Shown: in pieces, positions 8,824-17,026 of the stretch | Layout of the letters: the number at the start of each line of letters is the position of its first letter | Numbering within the stretch: position 1 is the first letter of the stretch | NCBI GenBank assembly: GCA_004144185.1 | Contig: SEFP01000002.1 | Span: forward strand, 124,001-188,000 | Reading direction: 5' to 3' | DNA length: 64,000 bases | Origin: Sphingobacteriales bacterium | Lineage (GTDB): Bacteria; Bacteroidota; Bacteroidia; Chitinophagales; Chitinophagaceae | Program-made: the position numbers and the translations under genes | Notes under the pieces: generated by a model | What the model was told of the DNA's origin: nothing | The model's database searches: none | Seen by the model: the letters and a program-made list of their open reading frames with translations, nothing else

Positions 8824-10284
8824 TTACTCAGCATCTTTCCAGTCTACCACATTCTCCCAACCGGCTTTCAGCTGAATGGTATGGTCGAGCGGATACACCC
8901 GTTCCGGTTGCTGGCCGAGCAGCAGATTACCGGCGTCCCAGATTCCGTTTCGGTTGCGGTCATCCAGTATTCGCAGCGTATAGGTAGCAGGCAAGAGCCG
9001 GCGCAGCCGAATACTTGTATCGGTTACCGGAGCGGAATAAATCCGGGTAGTTCCATCCTGCAGCACTTGTAACACATAGTTGGACCCCCGATAGCGCGCA
9101 GGCAGGTGAATGTCCATCGATGCATAATCTTCGTCCGTTTTGGTCCGGAAGATCCATTTGCCGGGTTCAGCATCGCGCTTACGGATATCCTGCACAAAGC
9201 CTTTTTGCAGGCGCAACGTATAAACGGTATTGGGCTTCCAGTCGGTACTGAGCAACAATATCTTGCTATTAGCGCTGTCCGGGGTTGCACGAACCTGGGT
9301 TTCGAGGGTGATACCGGCGCTGTCGAGACTTAAAAATATCCGGGTTGGCTGTACGGTGCCAATGCGCTCGTTCAGCTGGATCTTCAACGGCTCAGTCAAC
9401 GGTCCGGTCCGGCGTTGCAGATTGCCGGTATCCACCCCAACGGTATAGCGCAGGTCTTCTTTCTGACGGGCATCGGTTTCGGCTTTGTCGCCACCGCCAG
9501 CAGCTGGTGGGGCGCTGGTGCTGTCTTTTCGGGAAGCCGTATCCGTCTCCACGAAGCTGTACAGCGTAAGCCTGGTCGTATCGCTGGTAGTAGCCTGATA
9601 GGTCTGGCTGGTAAACCCGATTCGTTCGGCCGCACCATCGAAGATCAGGTTGGTATTTTTATCGCCGAGAGCAAACACCCGGAACGTCCGGTCGGGCAGT
9701 CCATCAAACCGAAAGCGTCCGGCGGCATCCGTCCGGGCAACATACATCGGTTTACGCGTGAGGATGCTGCTATCAGTGCTTTGGGCAGCTTCGTAGAGCA
9801 CAACCTGCACGGCGGTATCCGGGGTTCCGGTTGCGGCATCCATCACACGTCCGGAAAAACGCAGGCTGTCGAAGTAGCTGCCGGTAGAGAAGGTATAGGT
9901 AAACGGCGGGAACGGATTTTCTTCGTGCAGATCGCGGATGGCCGCCCCCAGCGAGAGGCGGTAGGTGGTATTCGGTTGCAACAGCGTATCGGGCAGCGTG
10001 ATAACCACGCGACGCAGATCACTTTCTGCCGTGGGATTCTGGGCCAGCAGCGGGGAGAGCTGAAGCTGTGTGGCCACATCGCGCAACACGATGTATTCAT
10101 CAAACCGCAGCTCTATTTTTTTAGGCCGGATTCCCGTTCCGGAATCAGCGGGTAGGATACTGAGGAGCCGGGGCGCGAGCGTATCTTTTGGTCCGCCGGA
10201 AGGCGGCAGAATATTGGCGCAGCCACTGAGCAGACCGCCCAGGCAACAGCACAAAATCCAAACGGCGAGCACACGAAAACCCAT
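8824..10284 (-). CDS. Ig-like-domain lipoprotein (SbsA-Ig / Big_5 type)
   Basis: 486 residues. A lipobox (LLSGC, Cys22) follows a hydrophobic N-terminus, so it is a predicted lipoprotein. After the Cys come PPSGGPKDTLAPRLLSI and PADSGTGIRPKKIELRFDEYI, the classic start of an SbsA-type Ig-like domain found in many Bacteroidota lipoproteins. A second related domain and a prealbumin-like strand region (FRVFALGDKNTNLIFDG, near residue 205) follow, and RILDDRNRNGIWDAGN near the C-terminus is a related motif. It is probably structural or adhesive at the cell surface or periplasm; no catalytic motif is seen. TTCCGGAA copy at 10137. Confidence 0.75.
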   Translation of the reverse strand: MGFRVLAVWILCCCLGGLLSGCANILPPSGGPKDTLAPRLLSILPADSGTGIRPKKIELRFDEYIVLRDVATQLQLSPLLAQNPTAESDLRRVVITLPDTLLQPNTTYRLSLGAAIRDLHEENPFPPFTYTFSTGSYFDSLRFSGRVMDAATGTPDTAVQVVLYEAAQSTDSSILTRKPMYVARTDAAGRFRFDGLPDRTFRVFALGDKNTNLIFDGAAERIGFTSQTYQATTSDTTRLTLYSFVETDTASRKDSTSAPPAAGGGDKAETDARQKEDLRYTVGVDTGNLQRRTGPLTEPLKIQLNERIGTVQPTRIFLSLDSAGITLETQVRATPDSANSKILLLSTDWKPNTVYTLRLQKGFVQDIRKRDAEPGKWIFRTKTDEDYASMDIHLPARYRGSNYVLQVLQDGTTRIYSAPVTDTSIRLRRLLPATYTLRILDDRNRNGIWDAGNLLLGQQPERVYPLDHTIQLKAGWENVVDWKDAE

Positions 10285-10428
10285 TGCACTGCAAGATAGG
10301 ACTGGAACGGTGGTTGGCTGCTTCCGGAAGCAAAACGGTTGGGTAAAGCCTACTTAACCCCCCCCGCCGAAGCCCGAAGAATACCTGAGGGCATAAAATT
10401 AGAATAAATTTTCCCGTATCGCTTCCGA

Positions 10429-10436
10429 TACCTTTG
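10429..10436 (+). promoter_or_regulatory. -7 promoter box of the glutathione peroxidase gene (TACCTTTG)
   Basis: Exact TAnnTTTG match 40 nt upstream of the ATG at 10477. The divergent gap 10285-10476 also holds a C-rich run near 10358-10367 and a TTCCGGAA copy at 10322. Confidence 0.6.
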
Positions 10437-10476
10437 TATGACCTGTGAGCCACTTTAAAACTCCCCATTCTGTCTG

Positions 10477-11052
10477 ATGAAACTGCCTATTCTTTTTGCT
10501 GCGCTCGTTGTAGCCAGCGGTTGCGCGCGCAAGCCCACTGCCCAAACGGCCCTGCCACCCTCCCAATCGCAAGCCAACGCCTCTATTTATGAGTACCGGG
10601 TAGACGGTCTGGAAGGCGGCACCATCAATTTTGCTGATTTTAAAGGCAAGAAAATCCTGGTGGTCAACACAGCCTCCAAATGTGGCTACACAGGTCAGCT
10701 GGGTCTTTTGCAAACGCTGTACGAGCAGAAAAAAGACAAACTGGTTATTGTTGGATTTCCGTCCAACGATTTTGCCAACCAAGATCCCGGAAGCAACGAC
10801 GAAATTGCTGCCTTCTGCCAGAAAAATTATGGCGTAACCTTTCCGATGGCGGCCAAGGTTTCGGTAAAAGGCAAAGAAATAGCTCCTGTGTACCAGTGGC
10901 TGACCAACAAAGATCTCAACCATTATGAAGCCTCTACGGTGAAATGGAACTTTCAAAAGTATCTGATCGACGAGCGCGGACAACTGGTGGCTATGTTTGA
11001 AGCCGGCGTGCCACCGGATGCACCGGAAGTCCTCGAGGCCATCAACAAGTAA
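10477..11052 (+). CDS. glutathione peroxidase-like thiol peroxidase, predicted lipoprotein
   Basis: 191 residues. The N-terminus ends in the lipobox VASGC (Cys16), so the enzyme is probably anchored in the cell envelope. The Gpx core is clear: VVNTASKCGYT with peroxidatic Cys69 in place of selenocysteine, GFPSNDFANQDPGS with the conserved Gln102, and VKWNFQKYLID with the active-site Trp-Asn. The resolving Cys often found in GFPCNQF is Ser here. It should reduce hydrogen peroxide or lipid hydroperoxides, probably with thioredoxin-type donors. It has its own promoter and ends at a bidirectional terminator. Confidence 0.9.
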   Translation: MKLPILFAALVVASGCARKPTAQTALPPSQSQANASIYEYRVDGLEGGTINFADFKGKKILVVNTASKCGYTGQLGLLQTLYEQKKDKLVIVGFPSNDFANQDPGSNDEIAAFCQKNYGVTFPMAAKVSVKGKEIAPVYQWLTNKDLNHYEASTVKWNFQKYLIDERGQLVAMFEAGVPPDAPEVLEAINK

Positions 11053-11073
11053 TAGTCCTGATTCCGGAACATC

Positions 11074-11108
11074 AAAAAGCCCTGACTTGATATAAGTCAG
11101 GGCTTTTT
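11074..11108. terminator. bidirectional intrinsic terminator
   Basis: A perfect 15-bp stem (AAAAAGCCCTGACTT/AAGTCAGGGCTTTTT) with a 5-nt loop lies between the convergent Gpx gene and the small basic protein gene, with A and T runs on both sides. It serves both. Confidence 0.9.
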
Positions 11109-11124
11109 AAATGAAGTGGATTGC

Positions 11125-11433
11125 TTACCAGCGGCGGGGGCCTCTGTGCATGTGGTAGCGTCTGGCCGGCGGCTGTGCATGCCAGTTGCGACGGTAGTAG
11201 CCACGGTTGTTGTACATCCGTGGATGATTCCTCTTATACCGGTAGATACTGCGCGGATTCTGGCCAATGTAGGCGCCGTTGGGAGCATAATAGCTGCCAT
11301 GGTTCCGGGTAAATCCGCCCCGGTACCGTACCGGTCCATGCCGGTGACGAGGTCCATACCCTCGGGCCTCTGCCTGACTGCTGGCGAAGGTCATTAATAC
11401 CGCTGCAAGAGCGACGAACAAAAACTTTTTCAT
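11125..11433 (-). CDS. small secreted Arg/Tyr/His-rich protein of unknown function
   Basis: 102 residues. A clear signal peptide (MKKFLFVALAAVLMTFASSQ then AEA) is followed by a very basic, low-complexity mature part full of Arg, Tyr, Gly, His and Asn (for example YRRNWHAQPPARRYHMHRG). No catalytic domain is recognised. Similar short Arg/Tyr-rich exported proteins occur in Chitinophagales but their role is unknown; binding to anionic surface polymers is only a guess. It is followed by a terminator shared with the Gpx gene. Confidence 0.7.
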   Translation of the reverse strand: MKKFLFVALAAVLMTFASSQAEARGYGPRHRHGPVRYRGGFTRNHGSYYAPNGAYIGQNPRSIYRYKRNHPRMYNNRGYYRRNWHAQPPARRYHMHRGPRRW

Positions 11434-11481
11434 GTGCTTAAAGTGATTTTCAGGGTTAAGACCGCAGGTGAAGATCAGAGT

Positions 11482-11775
11482 TTAAGGGGCCGTCCGGCCC
11501 AGCGAATCAGAGTACCGGATTTCCTGCCAGCTTCGACCGGGCGGCGGAGCCGGTACTATTTTGATCCCGATTTTATGCCGCTGTTTTTTGGATTGCCGCT
11601 CTGATTCCGGAAGCCGAATGGCGGCGGTGTCAATCTGCGGGCGCTGGGATGCCGGCAGCACCACCACCGATTGGGTATCGGTCATGCGGGGTCGGCTGGA
11701 TGGACGGGTCTGGGCCAGGGCGCTTAGGCATCCGCTCAACGCGAACACCAGAAGCAGGGATTTCCGGAAAGGCAT
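11482..11775 (-). CDS. small exported protein of unknown function
   Basis: 97 residues starting at the ATG at 11775 (MPFRKSLLLVFALSGCLSAL). The frame stays open far upstream into accC, but only this Met is followed by a signal sequence. The signal could be a lipoprotein type (FALSGC, Cys16) or be cut after the following SALAQ. The mature part is Arg/Ser/Pro-rich with no known domain. It lies 34 bp downstream of accC on the same strand. Two TTCCGGAA copies fall in this tiny gene (11605 and 11762), the second encoding the F-R-K right after the start. Confidence 0.55.
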   Translation of the reverse strand: MPFRKSLLLVFALSGCLSALAQTRPSSRPRMTDTQSVVVLPASQRPQIDTAAIRLPESERQSKKQRHKIGIKIVPAPPPGRSWQEIRYSDSLGRTAP

Positions 11776-11809
11776 GAACTCTTTTTTCCTGAACCGTGTT
11801 TCAAAAACC

Positions 11810-13306
11810 CTACCACTGACCAGTCTTACGACGCTGCGCCCATCCGGAACGGACTTCAGCAAAGGCCTGTACGGTGGGCTGGGCTGCTGGCTGTTGGTTC
11901 CATACGTGTGCAGCGAGCAGGGCTGCGATTTCCGGAACGTCGGCAGCCTCATCGTATAATTTTTCCGGGGTGAAATACTTGGGTATAAATCCGGTATCGA
12001 ACTGGCCTTCTCGGAATGCCGGCTGCCGGAGGGCCCAGGCTCCAAAGGGCAGCGTAGTCTGGATGCCTTGAATCTGATACTCTTCGATGGCCCGCAGCAG
12101 TCGTTCAATGGCCTGCTCACGGGTAGGTCCCCAGGCAATCAGTTTGGCGATCATCGGATCATAATAGATCGGAATTGGTGCCCCTTCTTCATACCCATCA
12201 TCTACACGTATACCGGGGCCTTTCGGCGTCTGATAGCGTTCGAGGGTACCGGTATCCGGCAGAAAATTATTGGCCGGGTCTTCCGCGCACACCCGGAGTT
12301 CGATCGCATGGCCGCGGATGGTCAGATCTTCCTGTTTAAACGGCAGCGGATGCCCTTCGGCAACCCGGATTTGCTCCTGGACCAGATCCAGTCCGGTGAT
12401 CTCTTCCGTCACACAATGTTCGACCTGCAGGCGGGTGTTCATCTCCAGGAAGTAGTAGTTCAGGGCATCATCTACCAGAAACTCGACCGTACCGGCACCG
12501 CTGTAGTTACAGGCTTTGGCCACAGCCACGGCGCTTTCGCCCATCGCCTGCCGGACAGCAGGCGTCAGACAGGAAGACGGGGCTTCTTCGATGAGCTTCT
12601 GATGGCGGCGCTGTACGGAGCATTCCCGCTCAAACAAGTAGACGCAATTGCCATGATCATCGGCCAGAATCTGAATTTCAATGTGTTTTGGATTGGCTAC
12701 GTAGCGTTCCATAAACACGTCGTCATTGCCAAAGGCAGAGGCAGCTTCGCTTTGCGCCATCCGGATGCCTTCTTCCAGCTGTTCCGGAACGTCCACAACC
12801 CGCATGCCTTTTCCGCCTCCACCCGCTGAGGCTTTTACCAGCAGCGGATATCCAGTGATCTCGGCAATCCGGTGTGCTTCCTCAATGGACTGGATGGGCT
12901 GATCGGTTCCTGGAACCATAGGAACCCCAAAGGCTTTGGCAGCCTGTTTTGCACCGATTTTAGAGCCCATAGTGCGAATGCTATAAGCCGAAGGGCCAAT
13001 GAAACGAAGTCCGGCGTCGGAAACCGCCTGGGAAAAATCGGCGTTCTCACTCAAAAAGCCATAGCCCGGATGGATGGCGTCGGCTCCGGTAGCCACTGCG
13101 GCAGCAATAATCTTTTCAATAACCAGGTACGACTGATTGGAAGGAGCCGGACCAATGCATACAGCCTCATCGGCATAGCGGACAAAAGGCATGTTGCGGT
13201 CGGCCTCCGAAAATACCGCTACGGTTTTGATACCCATGTCCCGGGCGGTACGCATTATACGGAGGGCAATCTCACCCCGGTTGGCAACAAGAATCTTATG
13301 AATCAT
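11810..13306 (-). CDS. accC: acetyl-CoA carboxylase, biotin carboxylase subunit
   Basis: 498 residues, the usual AccC length plus a short tail. N-terminal biotin-carboxylase domain (KILVANRGEIALRIMRTARD), an ATP-grasp domain with the Gly-rich loop KASAGGGGKGMRVV near 160, catalytic-region motifs EMNTRLQVEHCVTEEITGLDLV near 290, and a C-terminal domain with RIDDGYEEG-like sequence. It carboxylates biotin on the carrier protein for malonyl-CoA formation or a related acyl-CoA carboxylase. The carrier and carboxyltransferase genes are not in the window, so its partner complex is not certain. TTCCGGAA copies at 11930 and 12782. Confidence 0.93.
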   Translation of the reverse strand: MIHKILVANRGEIALRIMRTARDMGIKTVAVFSEADRNMPFVRYADEAVCIGPAPSNQSYLVIEKIIAAAVATGADAIHPGYGFLSENADFSQAVSDAGLRFIGPSAYSIRTMGSKIGAKQAAKAFGVPMVPGTDQPIQSIEEAHRIAEITGYPLLVKASAGGGGKGMRVVDVPEQLEEGIRMAQSEAASAFGNDDVFMERYVANPKHIEIQILADDHGNCVYLFERECSVQRRHQKLIEEAPSSCLTPAVRQAMGESAVAVAKACNYSGAGTVEFLVDDALNYYFLEMNTRLQVEHCVTEEITGLDLVQEQIRVAEGHPLPFKQEDLTIRGHAIELRVCAEDPANNFLPDTGTLERYQTPKGPGIRVDDGYEEGAPIPIYYDPMIAKLIAWGPTREQAIERLLRAIEEYQIQGIQTTLPFGAWALRQPAFREGQFDTGFIPKYFTPEKLYDEAADVPEIAALLAAHVWNQQPAAQPTVQAFAEVRSGWAQRRKTGQW

Positions 13307-13479
13307 TTCGAATGGATCGCACTAGGCGCTGGAAAATTAAAGAAATTGAACGGGCTTTTTCTCAGGAAGGAACCGAAAAGCGTTTTCAGTCGTGTCGTAA
13401 GAAACTGAAGTGTTTTCCGGAAACGTACTGGTCCGGTGAAGCATCGGTTTCGATCCGGTACCGCCGAACGCGCGATCCT

Positions 13480-13890
13480 TTATTCTTCGCTGGTAAGGGT
13501 TGCGCCTTTGCCATACTTGACAAATGCCCAGAGATAAATAACACGGGAAATCCGCATCAGCCAGGGCTGCAACAGAATGAGCAAACCAATGGCTATACCC
13601 AGGAAAATAAAAACGCTGTTATCCTTATACGAAAAGCCGTAGGTAAACGCGAAAATGACAGCGAAAATGGCCAATAACCCTACCGTTAATCCATAAGAAA
13701 CATACCCAGTCCCGTAGTAAAAACCTACTTCCAGCTCCATTTTCTGACCGCAGACGGGGCATCGCTCCGGCATATCGAGCATGTGCTTCAGCGGAAAAAA
13801 GCTGCGTTGGGTAAACATGCGTCCTTTGCGGCAGTTGGGACATTTCATTCCCAGCAGCGCGGGCAATGCAGCAGGTTGGGTAGTCGGCAT
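13480..13890 (-). CDS. DUF983-family membrane protein with two CxxC pairs
   Basis: 136 residues. The N-terminal soluble part carries CPNCRKGRMF and CPVCGQKMELEVGFYYGTGY, a zinc-ribbon-like pair followed by the family's characteristic FYYGTGYVSY. Two or three membrane helices follow (about 60-115). Function unknown; the family is widespread in Bacteroidota and Alphaproteobacteria. A TACCTTTG box ends 5 nt before the ATG, the same spacing as at rocD. The 173-bp gap downstream (13307-13479) holds one TTCCGGAA copy at 13415 and nothing else I recognise. Confidence 0.85.
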   Translation of the reverse strand: MPTTQPAALPALLGMKCPNCRKGRMFTQRSFFPLKHMLDMPERCPVCGQKMELEVGFYYGTGYVSYGLTVGLLAIFAVIFAFTYGFSYKDNSVFIFLGIAIGLLILLQPWLMRISRVIYLWAFVKYGKGATLTSEE

Positions 13891-13895
13891 GCAGG

Positions 13896-13903
13896 CAAAG
13901 GTA
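13896..13903 (-). promoter_or_regulatory. -7 promoter box of the DUF983 gene (TACCTTTG), 5 nt from the ATG
   Basis: TACCTTTG, then CCTGC, then ATG on the minus strand. This is almost base-for-base the rocD arrangement and suggests a leaderless transcript. Confidence 0.6.
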
Positions 13904-13925
13904 GGCCGAGCAGTGTTCCGGAGTC

Positions 13926-14594
13926 CTAGTTAAGCTTATAAAAGCATTGTTCACCGGCTACACCGCCACCGTATTCCAGCACCAATTTGTCGTTTACCAT
14001 AATATAGGTACAGCTATCGTTATAACAGCGTTGCTGACTATCCGGAATGTGCTCATTAAACACATCGAATGAATACATCCCCAGTCCGCTTCTGTGAAAG
14101 TTGATTTTGGTTGGTTCTCCGCTTACAACGCCAATGCAGCCGGCTGCATCCAGTTTTGCTTTCAAATCTCTCAGCGTTTCGTCAGTCCAACCCAGGTTTT
14201 CCAGGACACTGTCGGCTGCCTTGCTGTCGATCCCCAGATTTGAGTACAGACGTAAATCCTGATTGGGCTTTCCGGTGGCCAGACTCAGCGTTCCCAAGCC
14301 TAAACGCGAAAGCGTGCAATCCCCATCAAATTCAATTTCGACCAGCTTGTTCCTGGGAACGATCTGATTGAAATACTGTTTCAGTTCGTAGATCGCGGTT
14401 TCATTTTTCTCAAAATTCGCTTTCAGCTCTGACACCGAGTAATTCGGATCAAATCCACCGAAAGCAGAAAAAGCGATTAGCTGTGCGATAGCATACAATA
14501 GAAGCGCAGTTCCGGACAGAATGGTAAGTCCTGTGAGCCCGGTCTCCAGTACTTTCCGGAAGGACATCCGCTTTTGATCTGCCATATCAGGCAA
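13926..14594 (-). CDS. hypothetical protein with one N-terminal membrane helix
   Basis: 222 residues. A single hydrophobic segment at about 18-45 would anchor an exported or periplasmic domain. The rest has a predicted coil region (SELKANFEKNETAIYELKQYF) and a C-terminal part with four Cys, including CYNDSCTYIMVND. I do not recognise a family. The second Met (MADQ, 14585) is an alternative start. A TTCCGGAA copy at 14554 encodes the F-R-K just before the helix. Confidence 0.6.
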   Translation of the reverse strand: MPDMADQKRMSFRKVLETGLTGLTILSGTALLLYAIAQLIAFSAFGGFDPNYSVSELKANFEKNETAIYELKQYFNQIVPRNKLVEIEFDGDCTLSRLGLGTLSLATGKPNQDLRLYSNLGIDSKAADSVLENLGWTDETLRDLKAKLDAAGCIGVVSGEPTKINFHRSGLGMYSFDVFNEHIPDSQQRCYNDSCTYIMVNDKLVLEYGGGVAGEQCFYKLN

Positions 14595-14934
14595 CTTTTT
14601 AATTGGTGTTAGTATATAAATTTTATTTCGTATAGTTCGATTGCCATAATTTCCGGCTTCTATTGGAACGTATATTCCCTTCCTTCTTCAGCACATCTAC
14701 GAGCATCTTTTCTATAGAGCTCACCTCCCTAAATACGCCCAAGCACTGGCAGTAAGTTCTTCGTATTGAACTGATATCTGGACAGTTAGATCAGCAGATT
14801 TAAGTTTACGCCTTGGATCATATACGGCAACTCATTAAAACATTCGAGCCATTGGTTTCCGTCCCGCTGCTTGCAGCTTTGTTCTAAAAATGCATTTAGC
14901 AGGTGAGCTTCCGGAAAATGAGTTTGTGAAACAG

Positions 14935-14963
14935 TTGCAATAGATGTCAGGAGCCTACTTTTG
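14935..14963 (+). promoter_or_regulatory. kup promoter (-33 TTG, -7 TACTTTTG)
   Basis: TTG at 14935-14937 and TACTTTTG at 14956-14963 are separated by 18 nt, close to the Bacteroidota consensus TTG-n19-TAnnTTTG. The -7 box covers the in-frame TTG at 14961 that would otherwise be the earliest start codon of kup, so translation must begin further down. The upstream gap from 14595 is AT-rich, with a TTCCGGAA copy at 14909 and nothing else recognisable. Confidence 0.6.
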
Positions 14964-14993
14964 TTCTCCTTTACCATCCCTATACCCCATCCC

Positions 14994-16946
14994 GTGGGAA
15001 AACACGTCCATAAGGCTACCACTGCTGGTATGCTCATTGCCCTCGGTATCGTCTTTGGCGATATCGGAACGTCTCCGCTGTACGTTTTCAATGCCATTTG
15101 CAACGGCAAGGTGATCACACCGGAATTGATTATCGGCTCTTTGTCGTGTATTATCTGGACGCTGACCTTACAAACAACGATCAAATATGTAATGCTGACC
15201 CTGCGGGCCGACAACCGGGGCGAAGGCGGCATTTTCTCTCTTTTTGCACTGGTCCGACGGCACGGCAAATGGGCCGTATTTCCGGCAATGATTGGCGGGG
15301 CGGCCCTACTAGCCGATGGGATGATTACCCCACCCATTTCGGTCATTTCAGCGGTAGAAGGGCTTCAAAACATTAAAAGTCTGGGCCATATCGACAGCAA
15401 TATCATTGTCTGGATCGGTGCGGGCATTATTGGTGCGCTGTTTTTTGCCCAGCAGTTTGGTACGGCTTCTATCGGGAAGGCATTCGGGCCGATTATGATG
15501 CTTTGGTTTTTGATGCTGGCCGCGTTTGGCATTCTGCATCTCACCGATGAGATGAATATTCTCAAAGCCTTTAACCCCTACTATGCCATTCGCCTCCTCA
15601 CGCACTATCCATCCGGATTCTGGATTCTGGGTAGCGTGTTTTTGTGTACCACCGGAGCAGAAGCCCTGTATTCCGATCTGGGTCACGTAGGCCGTGGCAA
15701 TATCCGCGTATCGTGGGTGTTTGTAAAAATCTGCCTGCTGCTCAACTACTTGGGTCAGGGCGCATATCTGCTGACGCACAGTGGCGAAACTTGGACTGCC
15801 GAAGGCCATAACCCGTTTTACCTGCTGATGCCGGAGTGGTTCCTGCCATTTGGAGTTGGTATTGCTACCCTGGCGGCAATCATCGCGTCACAGGCCCTGA
15901 TTTCTGGTTCGTTTACCCTTATCTCCGAGGCGATCAAGCTCAATCTGTGGCCACGGATGAAAATCAATTACCCAACGGTAGAGCGCGGACAGTCTTTTAT
16001 TCCAGGGATTAACGCGTTGCTGTTTGCAGGCTGTATCGGTATTCTGTTGTTTTTCCGGAAATCCGAAGCGATGGATGCGGCCTATGGGCTGGCCATCACG
16101 ATTACCATGCTGATGACCTCTACCCTGTTTGCATATTATATGCTGACGTTGCGGGTTCCGAAGGCGGCCATTGCAGTGTATGTGCTGGTATTCTTTGCTA
16201 TTGAGCTGTCGTTCTTCATGGCCAACCTGGTGAAATTCGAGCACGGTGGTTACGTAACGGTCATTATTGGTACGTTCCTGTTTGCAGTGATGTACACATG
16301 GTTCAAGAGCCGCAAAATCAAAAACCGGTACGTGGAATTTGTACGCCTGGAAGATTATGTACCTATCATTCAGGAAGTCAGTAACGACCGGTCGATTCCC
16401 AAATATGCCACCCACCTGGTGTATCTCACCTCTGCCGACAATCCCAAGGAGATTGAGCATAAAGTAATCTTCTCGATTCTGTACCGGAAGCCGAAACGGG
16501 CCGATATCTATTGGTTTGTCCATGTACACGTACTCGACGACCCGTATACAATGGAGTATTCGGTGAATACCATTATTCCCAACGAGATCATCCGGATTGA
16601 GTTCCGTCTGGGATTCCGTGTGGAGCATCGCATTCAGACGATGTTCCGGAAAGTAGTTGAAGAGATGGTGCTCAACAAAGAAGTGAATGTGACCAGCCGG
16701 TATGAATCCCTGCGCAACAACAACGTAGCCGGTGATTTCCGGTTTATTGTAATGGAGAAAATCCTGTCCCGCGACAATGCCCTGCCGTTAGTAGAAAAGC
16801 TCATTATGCGGGGCTACTTCATGCTCAAAAAGCACAGCCTTTCGGAAGAACGCAGCTTCGGTCTTGATTCTTCTGACGTAACGATTGAAAAATATCCGAT
16901 TCTGGTATCGCCGGCCCGGGAGTTTACCCTGCGACGCGTTCGGTAA
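14994..16946 (+). CDS. kup: Kup-type potassium uptake protein
   Basis: About 650 residues. The family signature TTAGMLIALGIVFGDIGTSPLYV is near the N-terminus, followed by about 12 membrane helices to residue 435 and a cytoplasmic C-terminal domain. It is a potassium-proton symporter of the inner membrane. No in-frame ATG lies before the signature. I chose the GTG at 14994 (M-G-K-H-V-H-K) because a TTG at 14961 lies inside the -7 promoter box. TTCCGGAA copies at 16053 and 16644 both encode F-R-K. A long perfect inverted repeat follows the gene. Confidence 0.9.
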   Translation: MGKHVHKATTAGMLIALGIVFGDIGTSPLYVFNAICNGKVITPELIIGSLSCIIWTLTLQTTIKYVMLTLRADNRGEGGIFSLFALVRRHGKWAVFPAMIGGAALLADGMITPPISVISAVEGLQNIKSLGHIDSNIIVWIGAGIIGALFFAQQFGTASIGKAFGPIMMLWFLMLAAFGILHLTDEMNILKAFNPYYAIRLLTHYPSGFWILGSVFLCTTGAEALYSDLGHVGRGNIRVSWVFVKICLLLNYLGQGAYLLTHSGETWTAEGHNPFYLLMPEWFLPFGVGIATLAAIIASQALISGSFTLISEAIKLNLWPRMKINYPTVERGQSFIPGINALLFAGCIGILLFFRKSEAMDAAYGLAITITMLMTSTLFAYYMLTLRVPKAAIAVYVLVFFAIELSFFMANLVKFEHGGYVTVIIGTFLFAVMYTWFKSRKIKNRYVEFVRLEDYVPIIQEVSNDRSIPKYATHLVYLTSADNPKEIEHKVIFSILYRKPKRADIYWFVHVHVLDDPYTMEYSVNTIIPNEIIRIEFRLGFRVEHRIQTMFRKVVEEMVLNKEVNVTSRYESLRNNNVAGDFRFIVMEKILSRDNALPLVEKLIMRGYFMLKKHSLSEERSFGLDSSDVTIEKYPILVSPAREFTLRRVR

Positions 16947-16955
16947 CCAACCCTT

Positions 16956-17004
16956 TTTTCCAATAGAAACGCCGGCATTGATGCCGGCGTTTCTATTGGA
17001 AAAC
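16956..17004. terminator. 23-bp perfect inverted repeat between convergent genes
   Basis: The stem starts TTTTCCAATAGAAACGCC and ends GGCAT; after two bases (TG) its exact reverse complement follows. It lies between the convergent kup and beta-CASP nuclease genes. It is unusually long for a terminator and has no U-run after the stem on either side, though the stem base itself is A/T-rich. It may block read-through in both directions or be a processing site. Confidence 0.6.
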
Positions 17005-17026
17005 TCATTCTTTTCCGGACGGACGG

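Noticed and set aside
14595-14930. Riboswitch before kup (for example cyclic-di-AMP type)
   Set aside because: Considered because such switches control potassium genes elsewhere, but the mapped promoter box is downstream of this segment, so it would not be in the transcript.
14786-15346. Long minus-strand frame opposite the start of kup
   Set aside because: It is antisense to the conserved Kup signature and has no family motif.
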